Shown: positions 28,368-38,500 of the stretch, in pieces
Position numbering within the stretch: the stretch's first letter is position 1
Layout of the letters: every line of letters starts with the position of its first letter
Source: Bacteroidota bacterium
Lineage (GTDB): Bacteria > Bacteroidota > Bacteroidia > AKYH767-A > OLB10
Assembly (NCBI GenBank): GCA_016714535.1
Contig: JADKDR010000005.1
Location: 62,001 to 126,000, forward strand
DNA: 64,000 nt
Reading direction: 5' to 3'
The notes under the pieces: generated by a model
The model's database searches: none
What the model saw: the letters and a program-made list of their open reading frames with translations, nothing else
Told to the model about the DNA's origin: nothing
Position numbers and translations under genes: made by a program

Positions 28368-29846
28368 TCAAAACTTCACAACCCTACAACTCCCCTCACC
28401 ACTCCGCCACCGCAACTTACAAAAATAAACCCCTGCACTAAGCGCACTAATATCCACCGTTTTATACTGGCTCCATTGGCTTACCCGCTCGGTACGTATA
28501 CACTCACCGTTAACATCATATATCTCCAACACACCCACATCCTTATCCACCGGAAACCACAATGTAAATTTATCATGCGTAGGATTACCAAACACAGTAA
28601 CTTTCTTAACCTTCCCACTTTCTAAACCTTCAAAACTCAAATTATTGCACAACCCATTTGCCCCCAAAAAATAATTAGGGTGGTTGGGAATAGTATTGAA
28701 ATAAAACGAAGGCACCATTAACCCATGTTGTATAACATTGCAGGCAAGCCCGGGGCTATCTGGCTGGTCTATTATATGAAAATAGCGGGTACCGTTACCA
28801 GTAGTTATGTATATTTTGCCATCGGGCGCAAGTTGTGGGTAGCATAGGTAAGTGCCAAGGCCAGGTACACTATCATAAAACCCATCATATGTAGCAACTA
28901 CCATTCTGTTGTTTAGTAAGTTGGCATCATTTGCATTGTACTGATATATCTCTGTAATATTGCCAACATACAATTGCTGTGAGTTTGGCGAAAATTCTAC
29001 GCCTACATTGCCATATTGAATTGGTATGGTATCGTTACGCCAATTGCTTAACATGCCTGTGCAACGGTCAAAATCATATACATCAAGACCTGCGGTATTG
29101 TAATGAAAGTATGCATATCGTGTTCCGTCTGAGGAAAATTTTGCTTGACCAGCATCTGTTGCTCTAAAGGATCCTATTGATTGTTCACTTATTGAATCTG
29201 CTCCATATGGCGTTACCAATATTTTATAAAACTTATTACTATTCATACGGTGAGCGACTACCCACCAATCTCTACCATTGCCATGTTTACATGCGGTTAT
29301 TTTGCCAACATTTAATGTGTCACTTATTATCGCAACATTTTTCGTAATTACTTTCCCCAATCCATTATTTAAATCCATATCAATAGTTGTTATTCTTAAG
29401 TGATACGCAATACTGCTGTTTGGATTGGGATAATTATCGACTGAAGAGTGAAATAAATAATAAATATTACTCAATGGTTTTCGGATTATCAAAGCACCCT
29501 GCGGTATCAAAAACCCATCAGGCACAAAGTTGGCGTAAGCACCGGGGTTTATGCCACCGCCATTATCCATTGTATCGTCTGTAGCATCGGCAATGTAGTA
29601 CCCATTTGTATAAAACAACATATTGCCTGCGCTATCGCTTATATTGGCATGGGTGTGTGCAAAATTCATATCAATGCTATCATAGGAAACTGTAGGAAAT
29701 CCAGCAAAAAAATTCATACGATTTTGACCAAAGGGTTTACCCCAAATTGAATAATATCCTGATAGCCAATTATTGCTGATACCTTGTTGTGCAACGCCAA
29801 AACTGCATGCAAATAGCATAACAATTATTAATGCCTGCGTTTTCAT
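28368..29846 (-). CDS. T9SS-sorted secreted propeller-like protein, array copy 3
   Basis: 492-aa paralogue with signal peptide (KTQALIIVMLFACSFGVAQQ) and the landmarks GISNNWLSGYYSIWG, ACKHGNGRDWWVV, FDRCTGMLSN, FSPNSQQLYV and LAPDGKIYI. The type A sorting domain starts near VTVFGNPTHDKF. Its C-terminus differs from the other copies (KLRWRSGEGSCRVVKF). Closest to the 494-aa copy at 30.8 kb: both share IGVEFSPN-type segments and the HTHANISDSAGNMLFYTNGY region. Secreted by Sec and then T9SS. Confidence 0.8.
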   Translation of the reverse strand: MKTQALIIVMLFACSFGVAQQGISNNWLSGYYSIWGKPFGQNRMNFFAGFPTVSYDSIDMNFAHTHANISDSAGNMLFYTNGYYIADATDDTMDNGGGINPGAYANFVPDGFLIPQGALIIRKPLSNIYYLFHSSVDNYPNPNSSIAYHLRITTIDMDLNNGLGKVITKNVAIISDTLNVGKITACKHGNGRDWWVVAHRMNSNKFYKILVTPYGADSISEQSIGSFRATDAGQAKFSSDGTRYAYFHYNTAGLDVYDFDRCTGMLSNWRNDTIPIQYGNVGVEFSPNSQQLYVGNITEIYQYNANDANLLNNRMVVATYDGFYDSVPGLGTYLCYPQLAPDGKIYITTGNGTRYFHIIDQPDSPGLACNVIQHGLMVPSFYFNTIPNHPNYFLGANGLCNNLSFEGLESGKVKKVTVFGNPTHDKFTLWFPVDKDVGVLEIYDVNGECIRTERVSQWSQYKTVDISALSAGVYFCKLRWRSGEGSCRVVKF

Positions 29847-29849
29847 GCT

Positions 29850-30260
29850 TAGTGTATTATTACTAATTTACCTGTTTCGATAATGCTTTAGTCACATTTT
29901 ATTTGGTAGGTATAAATACCGATACGCCAATGCTTTCGTACTAAATGTAAATGGCACCTTGGTTTGTCCAATAAATTATACAATGCAATTGGTTGCCCTA
30001 ATTTATTGATGAGCTCAAAATTGGCTGCACATTCTATACCAGCGTTTACAACAACCGTTACACTCTCGTTGGCAGGATTGGGATATACGACTGCCGTTGG
30101 TTTTATTATTTCCGTTTTAGGTAATTGCCTCAATGTAATACCAACACTGTTGCATATATCGCGGTCGTTATATGCCAGTGTATCGTTAATAGCCTGCAAC
30201 ATAGCCCGTGCTTTAAACACTGCCGTGCCGCCTGCAAGTGGGCATTGCATTGCAATAGAA
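29850..30260 (-). pseudogene. Truncated C-terminus of a giant T9SS protein paralogue
   Basis: From CPLAGGTAVFKARAML onward this resembles the end of the giant protein (CPIAFGDVVFKARTLY), followed by VYPNPANESVTVVV, a T9SS sorting-domain start. The 5' side ends at the palindrome element at 30261, and the open frame starts inside that element (to 30316). A one-base gain near 29925 and an in-frame TAA at 29888 remove the last residues present in the sister copy at 32283. Decayed. Confidence 0.75.
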
Positions 30261-30780
30261 TACGCCCCAAACCCCTTAAGGGGCTTTCCTATGCAGCGAT
30301 GCGTGTTTCTTATCATTTTAATTTCTTTTTCAATTGTTGAATTGTGTTTTCAATTTCATTTAATGCATCAGTTATTCTATCTAAAATAATATCGTTGGTA
30401 AATCGGATTTCAAATATACCTTTTTCAATTAGAAATTTGGTGCGCTCACAATCATATTCTTTTTGTTTTTCATCCTGATGTATTTCGCCATCCAGCTCGA
30501 TGCTCAACTTTATTTGGTGACAATAAAAATCTAAAATAAAATTACCCAATGGATGTTGTCGTCTAAATTTTAAACCTTGCATTTGTTTGTCTGAAAGGTA
30601 TGACCATAAAATTGATTCTGCCTTGGTTGGTTCTTTTCGCATTTGCGCTGCAAATACAAATTGAATTGGCTTTGCTGTAGAATGTAAATTTTCAAAATGC
30701 TCATTATTCATAAGAATCTGTTTTTAAACTAAAATAAAAAGCCTGTGCGGATGCAAGCCCCTTAAGGGGTTTGGGGTGTA
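30261..30780 (-). mobile_element. DUF559 element with palindromic inverted ends, copy A (520 bp)
   Basis: Ends 30261-30286 and 30755-30780 are near-perfect 26-bp inverted repeats, each containing the 12-bp palindrome CCCCTTAAGGGG followed or preceded by the G/C-rich tract GTTTGGGG. The only gene inside is a DUF559 nuclease-like ORF on the minus strand, so the palindrome stands both before and after the gene in its transcript. I see no transposase and no clear target duplication. The sister element at 32692 is almost identical. Confidence 0.75.
30313..30711 (-). CDS. DUF559 domain protein (PD-(D/E)XK nuclease-like), copy A
   Basis: 132-aa protein of the DUF559 family, related to the Vsr-type endonuclease fold. 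Landmarks in order: RKEPTKAESILWSYL (25-39), GLKFRRQHPLGNFILDFYC (46-64) and LSIELDGEIH (69-78). A later CERTKFLIEKGIFEIRF follows. D61 together with E72 and D74 fit the PD-(D/E)XK-type active site of the family. No signal peptide. The TGA stop overlaps the ATG of the downstream truncated ORF (ATGA). Identical in protein to the copy at 32744. Biochemical activity of most DUF559 proteins is not established; DNA cleavage is inference. Confidence 0.85.
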   Translation of the reverse strand: MNNEHFENLHSTAKPIQFVFAAQMRKEPTKAESILWSYLSDKQMQGLKFRRQHPLGNFILDFYCHQIKLSIELDGEIHQDEKQKEYDCERTKFLIEKGIFEIRFTNDIILDRITDALNEIENTIQQLKKKLK

Positions 30781-30795
30781 TTTTGGCTTACATGA

Positions 30796-32280
30796 CTACT
30801 CCAACCTCACCACTTTCACACTCCCCTCACCACTTGGCCACCTCATCTTACAAAAATAAACCCCCGCACTTAAATTAGATATATCCACAGTCTTATACTG
30901 GCTCCATTGTGCTACATACTCCCTACGTATACACTCACCGTTAACATCATATATCTCCAACACACCCACATCCTTATCAACCGGAAACCACAATGTAAAA
31001 TTATCCCGTGTAGGATTACCAAACACAGTAACTTTCTTAACCTTCCCACTTTCTAAACTTTCATAACTTAAATTATTGCACAACCCATTTGCACCAAGAA
31101 AATAATTAGGGTGGTTGGGAATGGTATTGAAATAAAACGAAGGTACCATCAATCCATGCTGTATTACATTGCAGGCTAGCCCGGGGCTATCTGGCTGGTC
31201 TAATATATGAAAATAGCGGGTACCGTTACCAGTAGTTATGTATATTTTACCATCGGGGGCAAGTTGTGGGTAGCATAAGTAAGTGCCAAGACCGGGAAAG
31301 CTATCATAAAAATTATCATAAGTGGCCACTACAATTTTATTGGTTTGTAAGTTAGTATCATTTGCATTGTACTGATATATCTCTGTAATATTGCCAACAT
31401 ACAATTGCTGTGAGTTTGGCGAAAATTCTACACCTACATTACCATATTGAATTGGTATAGTATCGTTACGCCAATTGCTTAACATGCCTGTGCAACGGTC
31501 GAAATCGAAGACATCTAAGCCGGTATTATAAAAAAAATATGCGAATTTATTGCCATCTGGCGAAAATTTTGCTTGGCCTGCATCATCAGGCCTTATTGAA
31601 CCAATGTTTTGAATAAAAGGACCGGTAAAACCATAAGGAGTGAGTAAAAATTTAAAAAATCTATTTGTATTTACTCTATGAATAACTATCCACCAATCTC
31701 TGCCATTGCCATGTTTGCATGCGGCAATTTTACCAACATTCATGCTGTCATTAATCAAAATGTAGTTTTTACTAATTACAGAACCTAAACCTCCATTTAG
31801 ATTCATATCTATTGTTGTTACATAAAACTTGAAAGAAGTACTATTGTTTGGAATAATTGGATATGCATCTGCAGTATTATGAAACATATAATAAATGCTA
31901 TTGCTACCTGGATTTTGCAATATCAATGCTGCTTGCGGTATCAAAAACCCATCAGGCACAAAATTGGCGTAAGCACCGGGGTTTATGCCACCACCATTGT
32001 CCATGGTATCGTCTGTAGCATCAGCTATGTAATATCCATTGGTATAAAACAACATATTACCTGCACTATCGCTTATATTGGCATGGGTGTGCCTGAAATT
32101 CATATCAATGCTATCAAAAGCAACAGCAGGGATGCCAGTAAAAAAATTTATACGGTTTTGGCCTTGTGGCTTACCCCATTGCGCATAATAACCACTTATC
32201 CAATTATTGCTGATGCCTTGTTGTGCAACGCCAAAACTGCATGCAAATAGCATAACAATTATTAATGCCTGCTTTTTCAT
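30796..32280 (-). CDS. T9SS-sorted secreted propeller-like protein, array copy 2
   Basis: 494-aa paralogue, intact. Signal peptide KKQALIIVMLFACSFGVAQQ; then GISNNWISGYYAQWG, ACKHGNGRDWWIV (near 190), FDRCTGMLSN, FSPNSQQLYV, LAPDGKIYI and HPNYFLGAN. The type A sorting domain runs from VTVFGNPTRDNF to SVKVVRLE. Starts 2 bases after the stop of the truncated ORF at 32283. Its 3' end is followed after 15 bases by a DUF559 element. The C-terminal about 165 bases are identical to those of the 33.2-kb copy. Confidence 0.8.
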   Translation of the reverse strand: MKKQALIIVMLFACSFGVAQQGISNNWISGYYAQWGKPQGQNRINFFTGIPAVAFDSIDMNFRHTHANISDSAGNMLFYTNGYYIADATDDTMDNGGGINPGAYANFVPDGFLIPQAALILQNPGSNSIYYMFHNTADAYPIIPNNSTSFKFYVTTIDMNLNGGLGSVISKNYILINDSMNVGKIAACKHGNGRDWWIVIHRVNTNRFFKFLLTPYGFTGPFIQNIGSIRPDDAGQAKFSPDGNKFAYFFYNTGLDVFDFDRCTGMLSNWRNDTIPIQYGNVGVEFSPNSQQLYVGNITEIYQYNANDTNLQTNKIVVATYDNFYDSFPGLGTYLCYPQLAPDGKIYITTGNGTRYFHILDQPDSPGLACNVIQHGLMVPSFYFNTIPNHPNYFLGANGLCNNLSYESLESGKVKKVTVFGNPTRDNFTLWFPVDKDVGVLEIYDVNGECIRREYVAQWSQYKTVDISNLSAGVYFCKMRWPSGEGSVKVVRLE

Positions 32281-32282
32281 GC

Positions 32283-32691
32283 TTAGTGTATTATTACTAA
32301 TTTACCGGTTTCAATAATGCTCAAATCGCATTTTATTTGGTAGGTATAAATACCTGCCGTCAGTGCGTTTGTACTAAAAGTAAAGGGCATTGGTTTATCC
32401 GCTAAGTTAAACAATGCAATCGGCTGCCCTAATTTATTTGTGAGCTCAAAAATAACTGCACAATCTGTACCAGCGTTTACAACAACCGTTACACTCTCAT
32501 TGGCAGGGTTTGGGAATACGCTTGCCGTTGGTTTTGCAATTTCTGTTTTATTGAGTTGCCGTAATGTAATGCCAACACTGTTGCATATATCGCGGTCGTT
32601 ATAGATAGTGGTATCATTTATGGCCTGCAACATGGCACGGGCTTTAAACACCGCTGTGCCGCCTGCAAGCGGGCATTGCATTGCAATAGAA
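32283..32691 (-). pseudogene. Truncated C-terminus of a giant T9SS protein paralogue (better preserved)
   Basis: Sister of the fragment at 29.9 kb. Contains CPLAGGTAVFKARAML, SVFPNPANESVTVVV and a complete type A sorting-domain end (ALTAGIYTYQIKCD, then GKLVIIH). The 5' part of the gene is missing and replaced by the DUF559 element at 32692; the open frame extends into the element to 32747. Without a signal peptide it is unlikely to be exported. It overlaps the DUF559 stop by ATGA and precedes copy 2 by 2 bases. Confidence 0.75.
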
Positions 32692-33212
32692 TACGCCCCA
32701 AACCCCTTAAGGGGCTTACCTATACTGCGATGGGTATTTCTTATCATTTTAATTTCTTTTTCAATTGTTGAATTGTGTTTTCAATTTCATTTAATGCATC
32801 AGTTATTCTATCTAAAATAATATCGTTGGTAAATCGGATTTCAAATATACCTTTTTCAATTAGAAATTTGGTGCGCTCACAATCATATTCTTTTTGTTTT
32901 TCATCCTGATGTATTTCGCCATCCAGCTCGATGCTCAACTTTATTTGGTGACAATAAAAATCTAAAATAAAATTACCCAATGGATGTTGTCGTCTAAATT
33001 TTAAACCTTGCATTTGTTTGTCTGAAAGGTATGACCATAAAATTGATTCTGCCTTGGTTGGTTCTTTTCGCATTTGCGCTGCAAATACAAATTGAATTGG
33101 CTTTGCTGTAGAATGTAAATTTTCAAAATGCTCATTATTCATAAGAATCTGTTTTTAAACTAAAATAAAAAGCCTGTGCGGATGCAAGCCCCTTAAGGGG
33201 TTTGGGGGTGTA
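32692..33212 (-). mobile_element. DUF559 element with palindromic inverted ends, copy B (521 bp)
   Basis: Same structure as copy A. The block from 32737 through the element and into the next gene to about 33371 is identical to 30306-30961 apart from one extra G near 33205 and a 22-base deletion in the neighbouring gene. The left 45 bases of the element differ by several substitutions. This shows a recent duplication or gene conversion of a unit rather than two independent insertions. Confidence 0.75.
32744..33142 (-). CDS. DUF559 domain protein (PD-(D/E)XK nuclease-like), copy B
   Basis: 132-aa protein identical in sequence to the copy at 30313, with the same motifs (KFRRQHPLGNFILDFYC, LSIELDGEIH) and the same ATGA overlap with the downstream truncated ORF. 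Strict identity of both copies, while flanks differ, points to recent duplication; it says nothing yet on selection. No promoter is obvious in the 70 bases between the element end and the ATG. Confidence 0.85.
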   Translation of the reverse strand: MNNEHFENLHSTAKPIQFVFAAQMRKEPTKAESILWSYLSDKQMQGLKFRRQHPLGNFILDFYCHQIKLSIELDGEIHQDEKQKEYDCERTKFLIEKGIFEIRFTNDIILDRITDALNEIENTIQQLKKKLK

Positions 33213-33247
33213 TTTTGGCTTACATGACTACTCCAACCTCACCACTT

Positions 33248-34696
33248 TCACACTCCCCTCACCACTTGGCCCCCCGCACTTAAATTAGATATATCCACAG
33301 TCTTATACTGGCTCCATTGTGCTACATACTCCCTACGTATACACTCACCGTTAACATCATATATCTCCAACCAACCCACATCCTTATCAGGCGGAAACCA
33401 AAGTGTAAAATTATCCCGTGTAGGATTATTGAACACCGTAACTTTCTTAACCTTCCCACTTTCTAAACTTTCATAACTCAAATTATTACACCCCCCATTA
33501 GCCCCCAAGAAATAATTGGGGTGGTTAGGCGGAGACGAAATAGAAAATGCAGGAAGTTGCAAACCATGATGTATTACGTTGCAAGCAAGACCGGGACTAT
33601 CTGGTTGGTCAATTATGTGCATGTGCAATGTACTGTTACCTGTACTTACATATATTTTCCCATCAGGAGCAATGCCCATAAAGCTAAAGAGGGTGGCAAA
33701 AGGCGGATTTGGGGAATAAAAGCTATCCCACTCCGCAACTTTTACCATTGTATTTTTAATATTGGCTTGCGTTATATCAAATTGAAATATAGATAATAAA
33801 TTTGATATATATAAGTATTGTGAATTTGGTGAAAATTCTATGCCTCTTGCACTTCCTAATGAATCGTAAACTTCAAAATACCTATCATTGCTAAACACTC
33901 CGTCACATCTATCAAAATCGATAACTGCAACATTAAATTTATAAAGCGAATCTCCCAACATTGTGTATGCAAACTTGCCACCGTCAGGTGAAAATGTGCT
34001 TTGCCCGATAAATCTTGTATGGCTATTTCCAACCGAAATCGCAGTAGGTGGACTTATGCCCCATGGTCCAAGTAATGATAAATAGATGATATTTGTATTT
34101 TTACCCAAAAAAGCAATCCACCAATCTCGCCCATTCCCATGCTTGCATGCGGACAAATTTCCAAGGACAAAATTGCCCGTTTGTAAAATATTGTTTTTGG
34201 AAATTATTGCGCCAAGCCCATTATTTGCATTCATATCAATAATGCTGTACTTTATAAAATAAGATTCACTGAATACCGGTGGATTATCAGTTGAGGTATG
34301 TATTAAATAATATATTGCGGTATCATTTGGTTTTGGTAAAATTATACACGATTTAGGAATCCATAAACCAAGTGAATCATTATCTACTGGTGGGCTAATA
34401 CCACCTCCATCGACAATTGTATCGTCATTTGCCCCAGCTATCCATATACCATTGGTGTATAATTTTATATTGCCAAGGCTATCGCTGATGGTGGCTACTC
34501 CTCTGTCAAAATTCATGGGAATGTATTTGTACTGAACATTAGGTGCCCCGTTTATGAAATCTATTTCAATGCCTCCAAAAGGCAGTCCACCCCAACTTGC
34601 ATATCCACTCAACCAAATATTGGATAATCCTTGTGATTTAACATTGATACTAATTATACAGCATAGCAATAACAAAAAGCACTTAAACTTTCTCAT
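33248..34696 (-). CDS. T9SS propeller-like protein, array copy 1, with damaged sorting domain
   Basis: 482-aa paralogue close to the 25.5-kb copy: signal peptide RKFKCFLLLLCCIISINVKSQ in form, GLSNIWLSGYASWGG, ACKHGNGRDWWI, FDRCDGVFSN, FSPNSQYLYI and IAPDGKIYV. The sorting domain starts normally (VTVFNNPTRDNF) but a 22-base deletion at about 33270, relative to copy 2, shifts the frame. It therefore ends SNLSAGGQVVRGV instead of the usual VYFCKMRWPSGEG end. Loss of the last strand should impair T9SS export and anchoring. Starts one base after the giant gene's stop, hence cotranscribed with it. Confidence 0.75.
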   Translation of the reverse strand: MRKFKCFLLLLCCIISINVKSQGLSNIWLSGYASWGGLPFGGIEIDFINGAPNVQYKYIPMNFDRGVATISDSLGNIKLYTNGIWIAGANDDTIVDGGGISPPVDNDSLGLWIPKSCIILPKPNDTAIYYLIHTSTDNPPVFSESYFIKYSIIDMNANNGLGAIISKNNILQTGNFVLGNLSACKHGNGRDWWIAFLGKNTNIIYLSLLGPWGISPPTAISVGNSHTRFIGQSTFSPDGGKFAYTMLGDSLYKFNVAVIDFDRCDGVFSNDRYFEVYDSLGSARGIEFSPNSQYLYISNLLSIFQFDITQANIKNTMVKVAEWDSFYSPNPPFATLFSFMGIAPDGKIYVSTGNSTLHMHIIDQPDSPGLACNVIHHGLQLPAFSISSPPNHPNYFLGANGGCNNLSYESLESGKVKKVTVFNNPTRDNFTLWFPPDKDVGWLEIYDVNGECIRREYVAQWSQYKTVDISNLSAGGQVVRGV

Positions 34697-35547
34697 GTTA
34701 CTTACGAATAATTATTAGGTTTTCGTTAAAAATATTTTGCTCCTCTAATAATAATGCAATATGATAAACACCAGTTGCATAATCTTGAGTTCCAAATTTG
34801 AATAATTGCGATTGTCCAATATTTTTTTCTAAAATAATCTGACCGAATACATTTGTAATTCTAAGTACAACATTTTGGTTTGGTTTATTATTGAACAAAA
34901 TAGTAGCTTCGTCACTTGCTGGATTTGGAAACAATTTTATTTTTTCAATTTTTTCAATTTTTAGTTTTCCTTTTCTTATTGGTATTCCAATTGCATTACA
35001 AGCACTCATATCATTATATTCTGCATTACATTCAATAATACTGTAGAGCGTTCGAGCTTTAAAAACTACATCGCCAAATGCTATTGGACATAAATTGGCA
35101 ATCGTGTACAGTATTTGCTTTTGATAAGAATTAATATTGTAATTATGTCGGCCAACCGTACTCAGATAAATCTCATTGAATAGTTGTTCATAATCGGCAA
35201 TATCATTACTGGAGGCTATGGCATCGTTATCAGTTTTTATTATGGCTGCATCTAATTCATCCGTTGCTTCCTCTTCCGTTTGTAAACTATCGCCTTCGGC
35301 CATTGTAATGTATAGTTTATTTTGCAACTGAACTATTAACTGAATAAGGCTATCGATTGCGGCAGTATCGGTCATGTTTGCATAGATAGCTTCCAGGCTT
35401 AAATTTACCACATCGTTGGTCTGTTTAATAGTGTCTCGCTTTTGGTCTAATTGCCAAATATCAGCACTGTCAGACATATTTAATTGGCTTTTATCATCTT
35501 CTACTGCTACTAAATCTGCCAGGTCAGTATTTAAATTACTTTGGTAA
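34605..35547. repeat. Long near-identical direct repeat, copy 2
   Basis: Partner of 26910-27851; includes the intact end of the giant gene and the start of array copy 1. The intact T run here (seven) keeps the sorting domain in frame. Confidence 0.85.
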
Positions 35548-38500
35548 AATGCTTCCATCAAACTATCATTACGTAAGATATCATTTTCAGTTAATTTGGC
35601 AAAAAGTTTTTTGCTTAAAAGCCAAAGGCTTTCGGTTGTATATGCTCCATTTTCAAATTCACCTGTTGCAACATCATCATCAAGTGCAGTGCGGCAATTG
35701 CTGCAATCGTCCGGGTAATGACTGCAATAGCTCATATTGCCGGTACCGCATGTCCAATTTGTTCCTGGAAAATCTTGAAACCAATTAGTAGGGGATTGAA
35801 CCAAAGGTAAGCAATTATTAGAATTGTCAACAATTGTTTTTGGATATGTTTGTTGACCTGCAAAATACTCATTCCAAGCATCCAAAGTATTGCTAAGAAA
35901 ACGGTTACCATCATTATAATCATTAATTATTTTTGCACTACCGGTTTGCAAGCCAAATCGTAATCCGTTTTTATTATTTGCAAAGTCATTTCCTTTTACT
36001 GATAATCCTGCTATGGGGCTTTGTACCAATAAGCCATTCTCCACACTGCTAAGATTATTGCATCCTACTGTGTGTGCATCGCCATTTATCATTTTTACTG
36101 CTGCGGGTATGCCTGTACCTGTAGTACCTGCCCCTGTTACAATATTGCAGCTTACATTGTTTGTACGGCTGCCATCTATAGCTATGCCGTAGGTGTTTAT
36201 GGTGGCATCGGTCATGGTAATCTCGTTCTTGGCTATTTCGGCACCGTAGTTGGCATTGCTCAATATACCTATACGTGCATTGGTGGCTCCGGCTTTAAAA
36301 AATATATTGTTTTTGCGTATGTGTACATTTTTGTTGGGCAGCCCTGCTTCTTTTAGTACTATGCCTATGGCTGTTGAGTTGCTATTCCCACCAAAAGTAA
36401 CAACGTTTTGGTTTACTATTAATGAGTTGCATCCATCGTTTATATACAGTTGTATACCGTCCATGTCTGATGTCACATCATTTAATCGTATCCGCATATC
36501 CTTACCCTTGCCTGCAGTAACCCTAAATCCCGTTCGCATATTGACCATTTTATTGTGCTGTGCTTCAATATTGATTCGGTCGGCAAATAAGCCATAGTTG
36601 CAATTGTCGAAGGTGGTGATGGTGTTGCCTAATCCATTTAAATGTACAAAATTATTGCTGCGGCCCCCAAATGCATATACGGCACTGCCATTATATACTA
36701 CATCAAATATTCCTTTAGTGTGGTCTGCATATTCGGTATTATTTGGTTTTATATCAAAAAACCGATTGTCGCGCAACTCGAGGTTGCTGTTATAACCAAT
36801 AATGCCGTTGCTTAGTTTGTTGAACACATTATTTACGCAATTATTAATATTGGCTCTGTAGGCTAATATGCCAGCTAGGGGCTTTGCCATTGCCACAGGA
36901 GTTTGCTGCTGATAATTTACCGTTAGTGGAGCACTACCATCAAAGATGCAATGATCAATAAAATATACTGATGTATTTATTTGGTCAACTGCTGCATTGG
37001 CAGGTATGGGTATATATAAACTCACATAATTACGGTCGAAGGTACTGTTGGTAAGCGATACAAAGCAATAATCTTCAATGTTAATTGCATACTGCGCATC
37101 GTTCACTTCAGAATGGTCAATAGAGAGGAAACTACCATTTAGCGTTTTGCTATACAACAAATGTATGCCCTTCCACATTTTGTAACAGGCAGTTATTTTT
37201 GTGGGTTTATTATTGGCGGCATTTTTTCCTATTATAAGTGCCTTGCCGGGCTTTACAATTATTTCGGCAGCATGTCCCATTTTAATGTCTTTGCCCTGTA
37301 TGTAAAAGTAATTTGAAGCCGGGTCAATTACAAGTTTCCCATTTATTTTCATATCGGTATTGTTGGCAATACCAGAAGCAATGGCCGCGTTAGAAACATA
37401 GTTTATTGACGAGCTGTTAACGCCTATTGTGAAAGGCTGAATAGCTGCGTAGCAATCCAGCGGTACGGTTACCAAAGCATTGTCTTGTATGCCATTCGAA
37501 AGTTGAGCAACGTTATCATGATTACCGCTTTGTGTAAAGTACCCAGTTAGCGTGTATATCAACGGAGATGAGCCGTACTGCAAATTAATATTGTTCACAG
37601 GAAAAGGATTTGGCGATGTAGGTGAAAAATTTGGCGGCAAATTATCAGTAAGATCTACATTAGTTGCATTAGCACCATTATATCCTGTAACGGTAACTGT
37701 ATATGTTATTATTTCACCAATTTCTGCGGTAGGGGCACTTATGTCTTTTTGTATGGAGTAGCAATCGGTGCAATGGCTGGGGTCAGACGAATTTATGTCT
37801 ATAGGCGGTATGGTTGCTGATACATTATATACTGATTGGCAAAATAAAGTAAACCCTAATGTAATAAAAGGCGGTTTTAAAGGGTTTAAAGATGTACACC
37901 CAATACTGTATTCATAACTAACTTCTAAACAAGCGTTTTTTTTCAGGCTTCCATCCGCTGCCAGCAAATTATTGGTGTTTAAAAAATTTATAAAATCTCC
38001 CATATTGGCTATGGCGTTATTTATTACTGGCAAAGTTACTGAATTACCAACACAGTCACTTACTATACAAGATGTAATATTAAAAACGCCTTGCGGCACA
38101 TTTGTAAAATCAAAAATAAGATTTGTGGGAAATAATATTCCATCATCTGTTAAATTATAAAATCGCACAGTAGCAATATTTTGTTCACTACAAAGCGTAA
38201 ATGTTTGGCTTATAGTTGTAATATTAGTAAATACATTTGGTTTTATGCTTTGTACGTAACAAGTACTTTCAGCAGCGTCATCACAAACTATACTTGAATT
38301 GGCTGTGCAGGTCCATCTTGCTGCAAATTTAAGTTGCAAGGTATTTGGAAAACAATTAAAATAATTGGCCTGTATGGTGCCTGTGACCTCATCAAGGGTC
38401 TCTAGTCCATGTAATAGACTATTGGCATCGTGCAAATCAAAAACTATTACATTGCCATTTACCGCACAGGGTTGATAGGGCCATGTGCTACCATTAAGTT

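Noticed and set aside
28284..28625. Plus-strand ORF of 113 codons
   Set aside because: It starts at a palindrome element and is antisense to the sorting domain of array copy 3; Pro/Thr-rich shadow.
29964..30389. Plus-strand ORF of 141 codons across the element boundary
   Set aside because: Antisense to the truncated ORF and DUF559; no protein-like features beyond the shadow of conserved sequence.
25291..33212. CRISPR array
   Set aside because: The repeated palindromes are few, far apart (kilobases) and separated by genes, with no regular spacers or cas genes.
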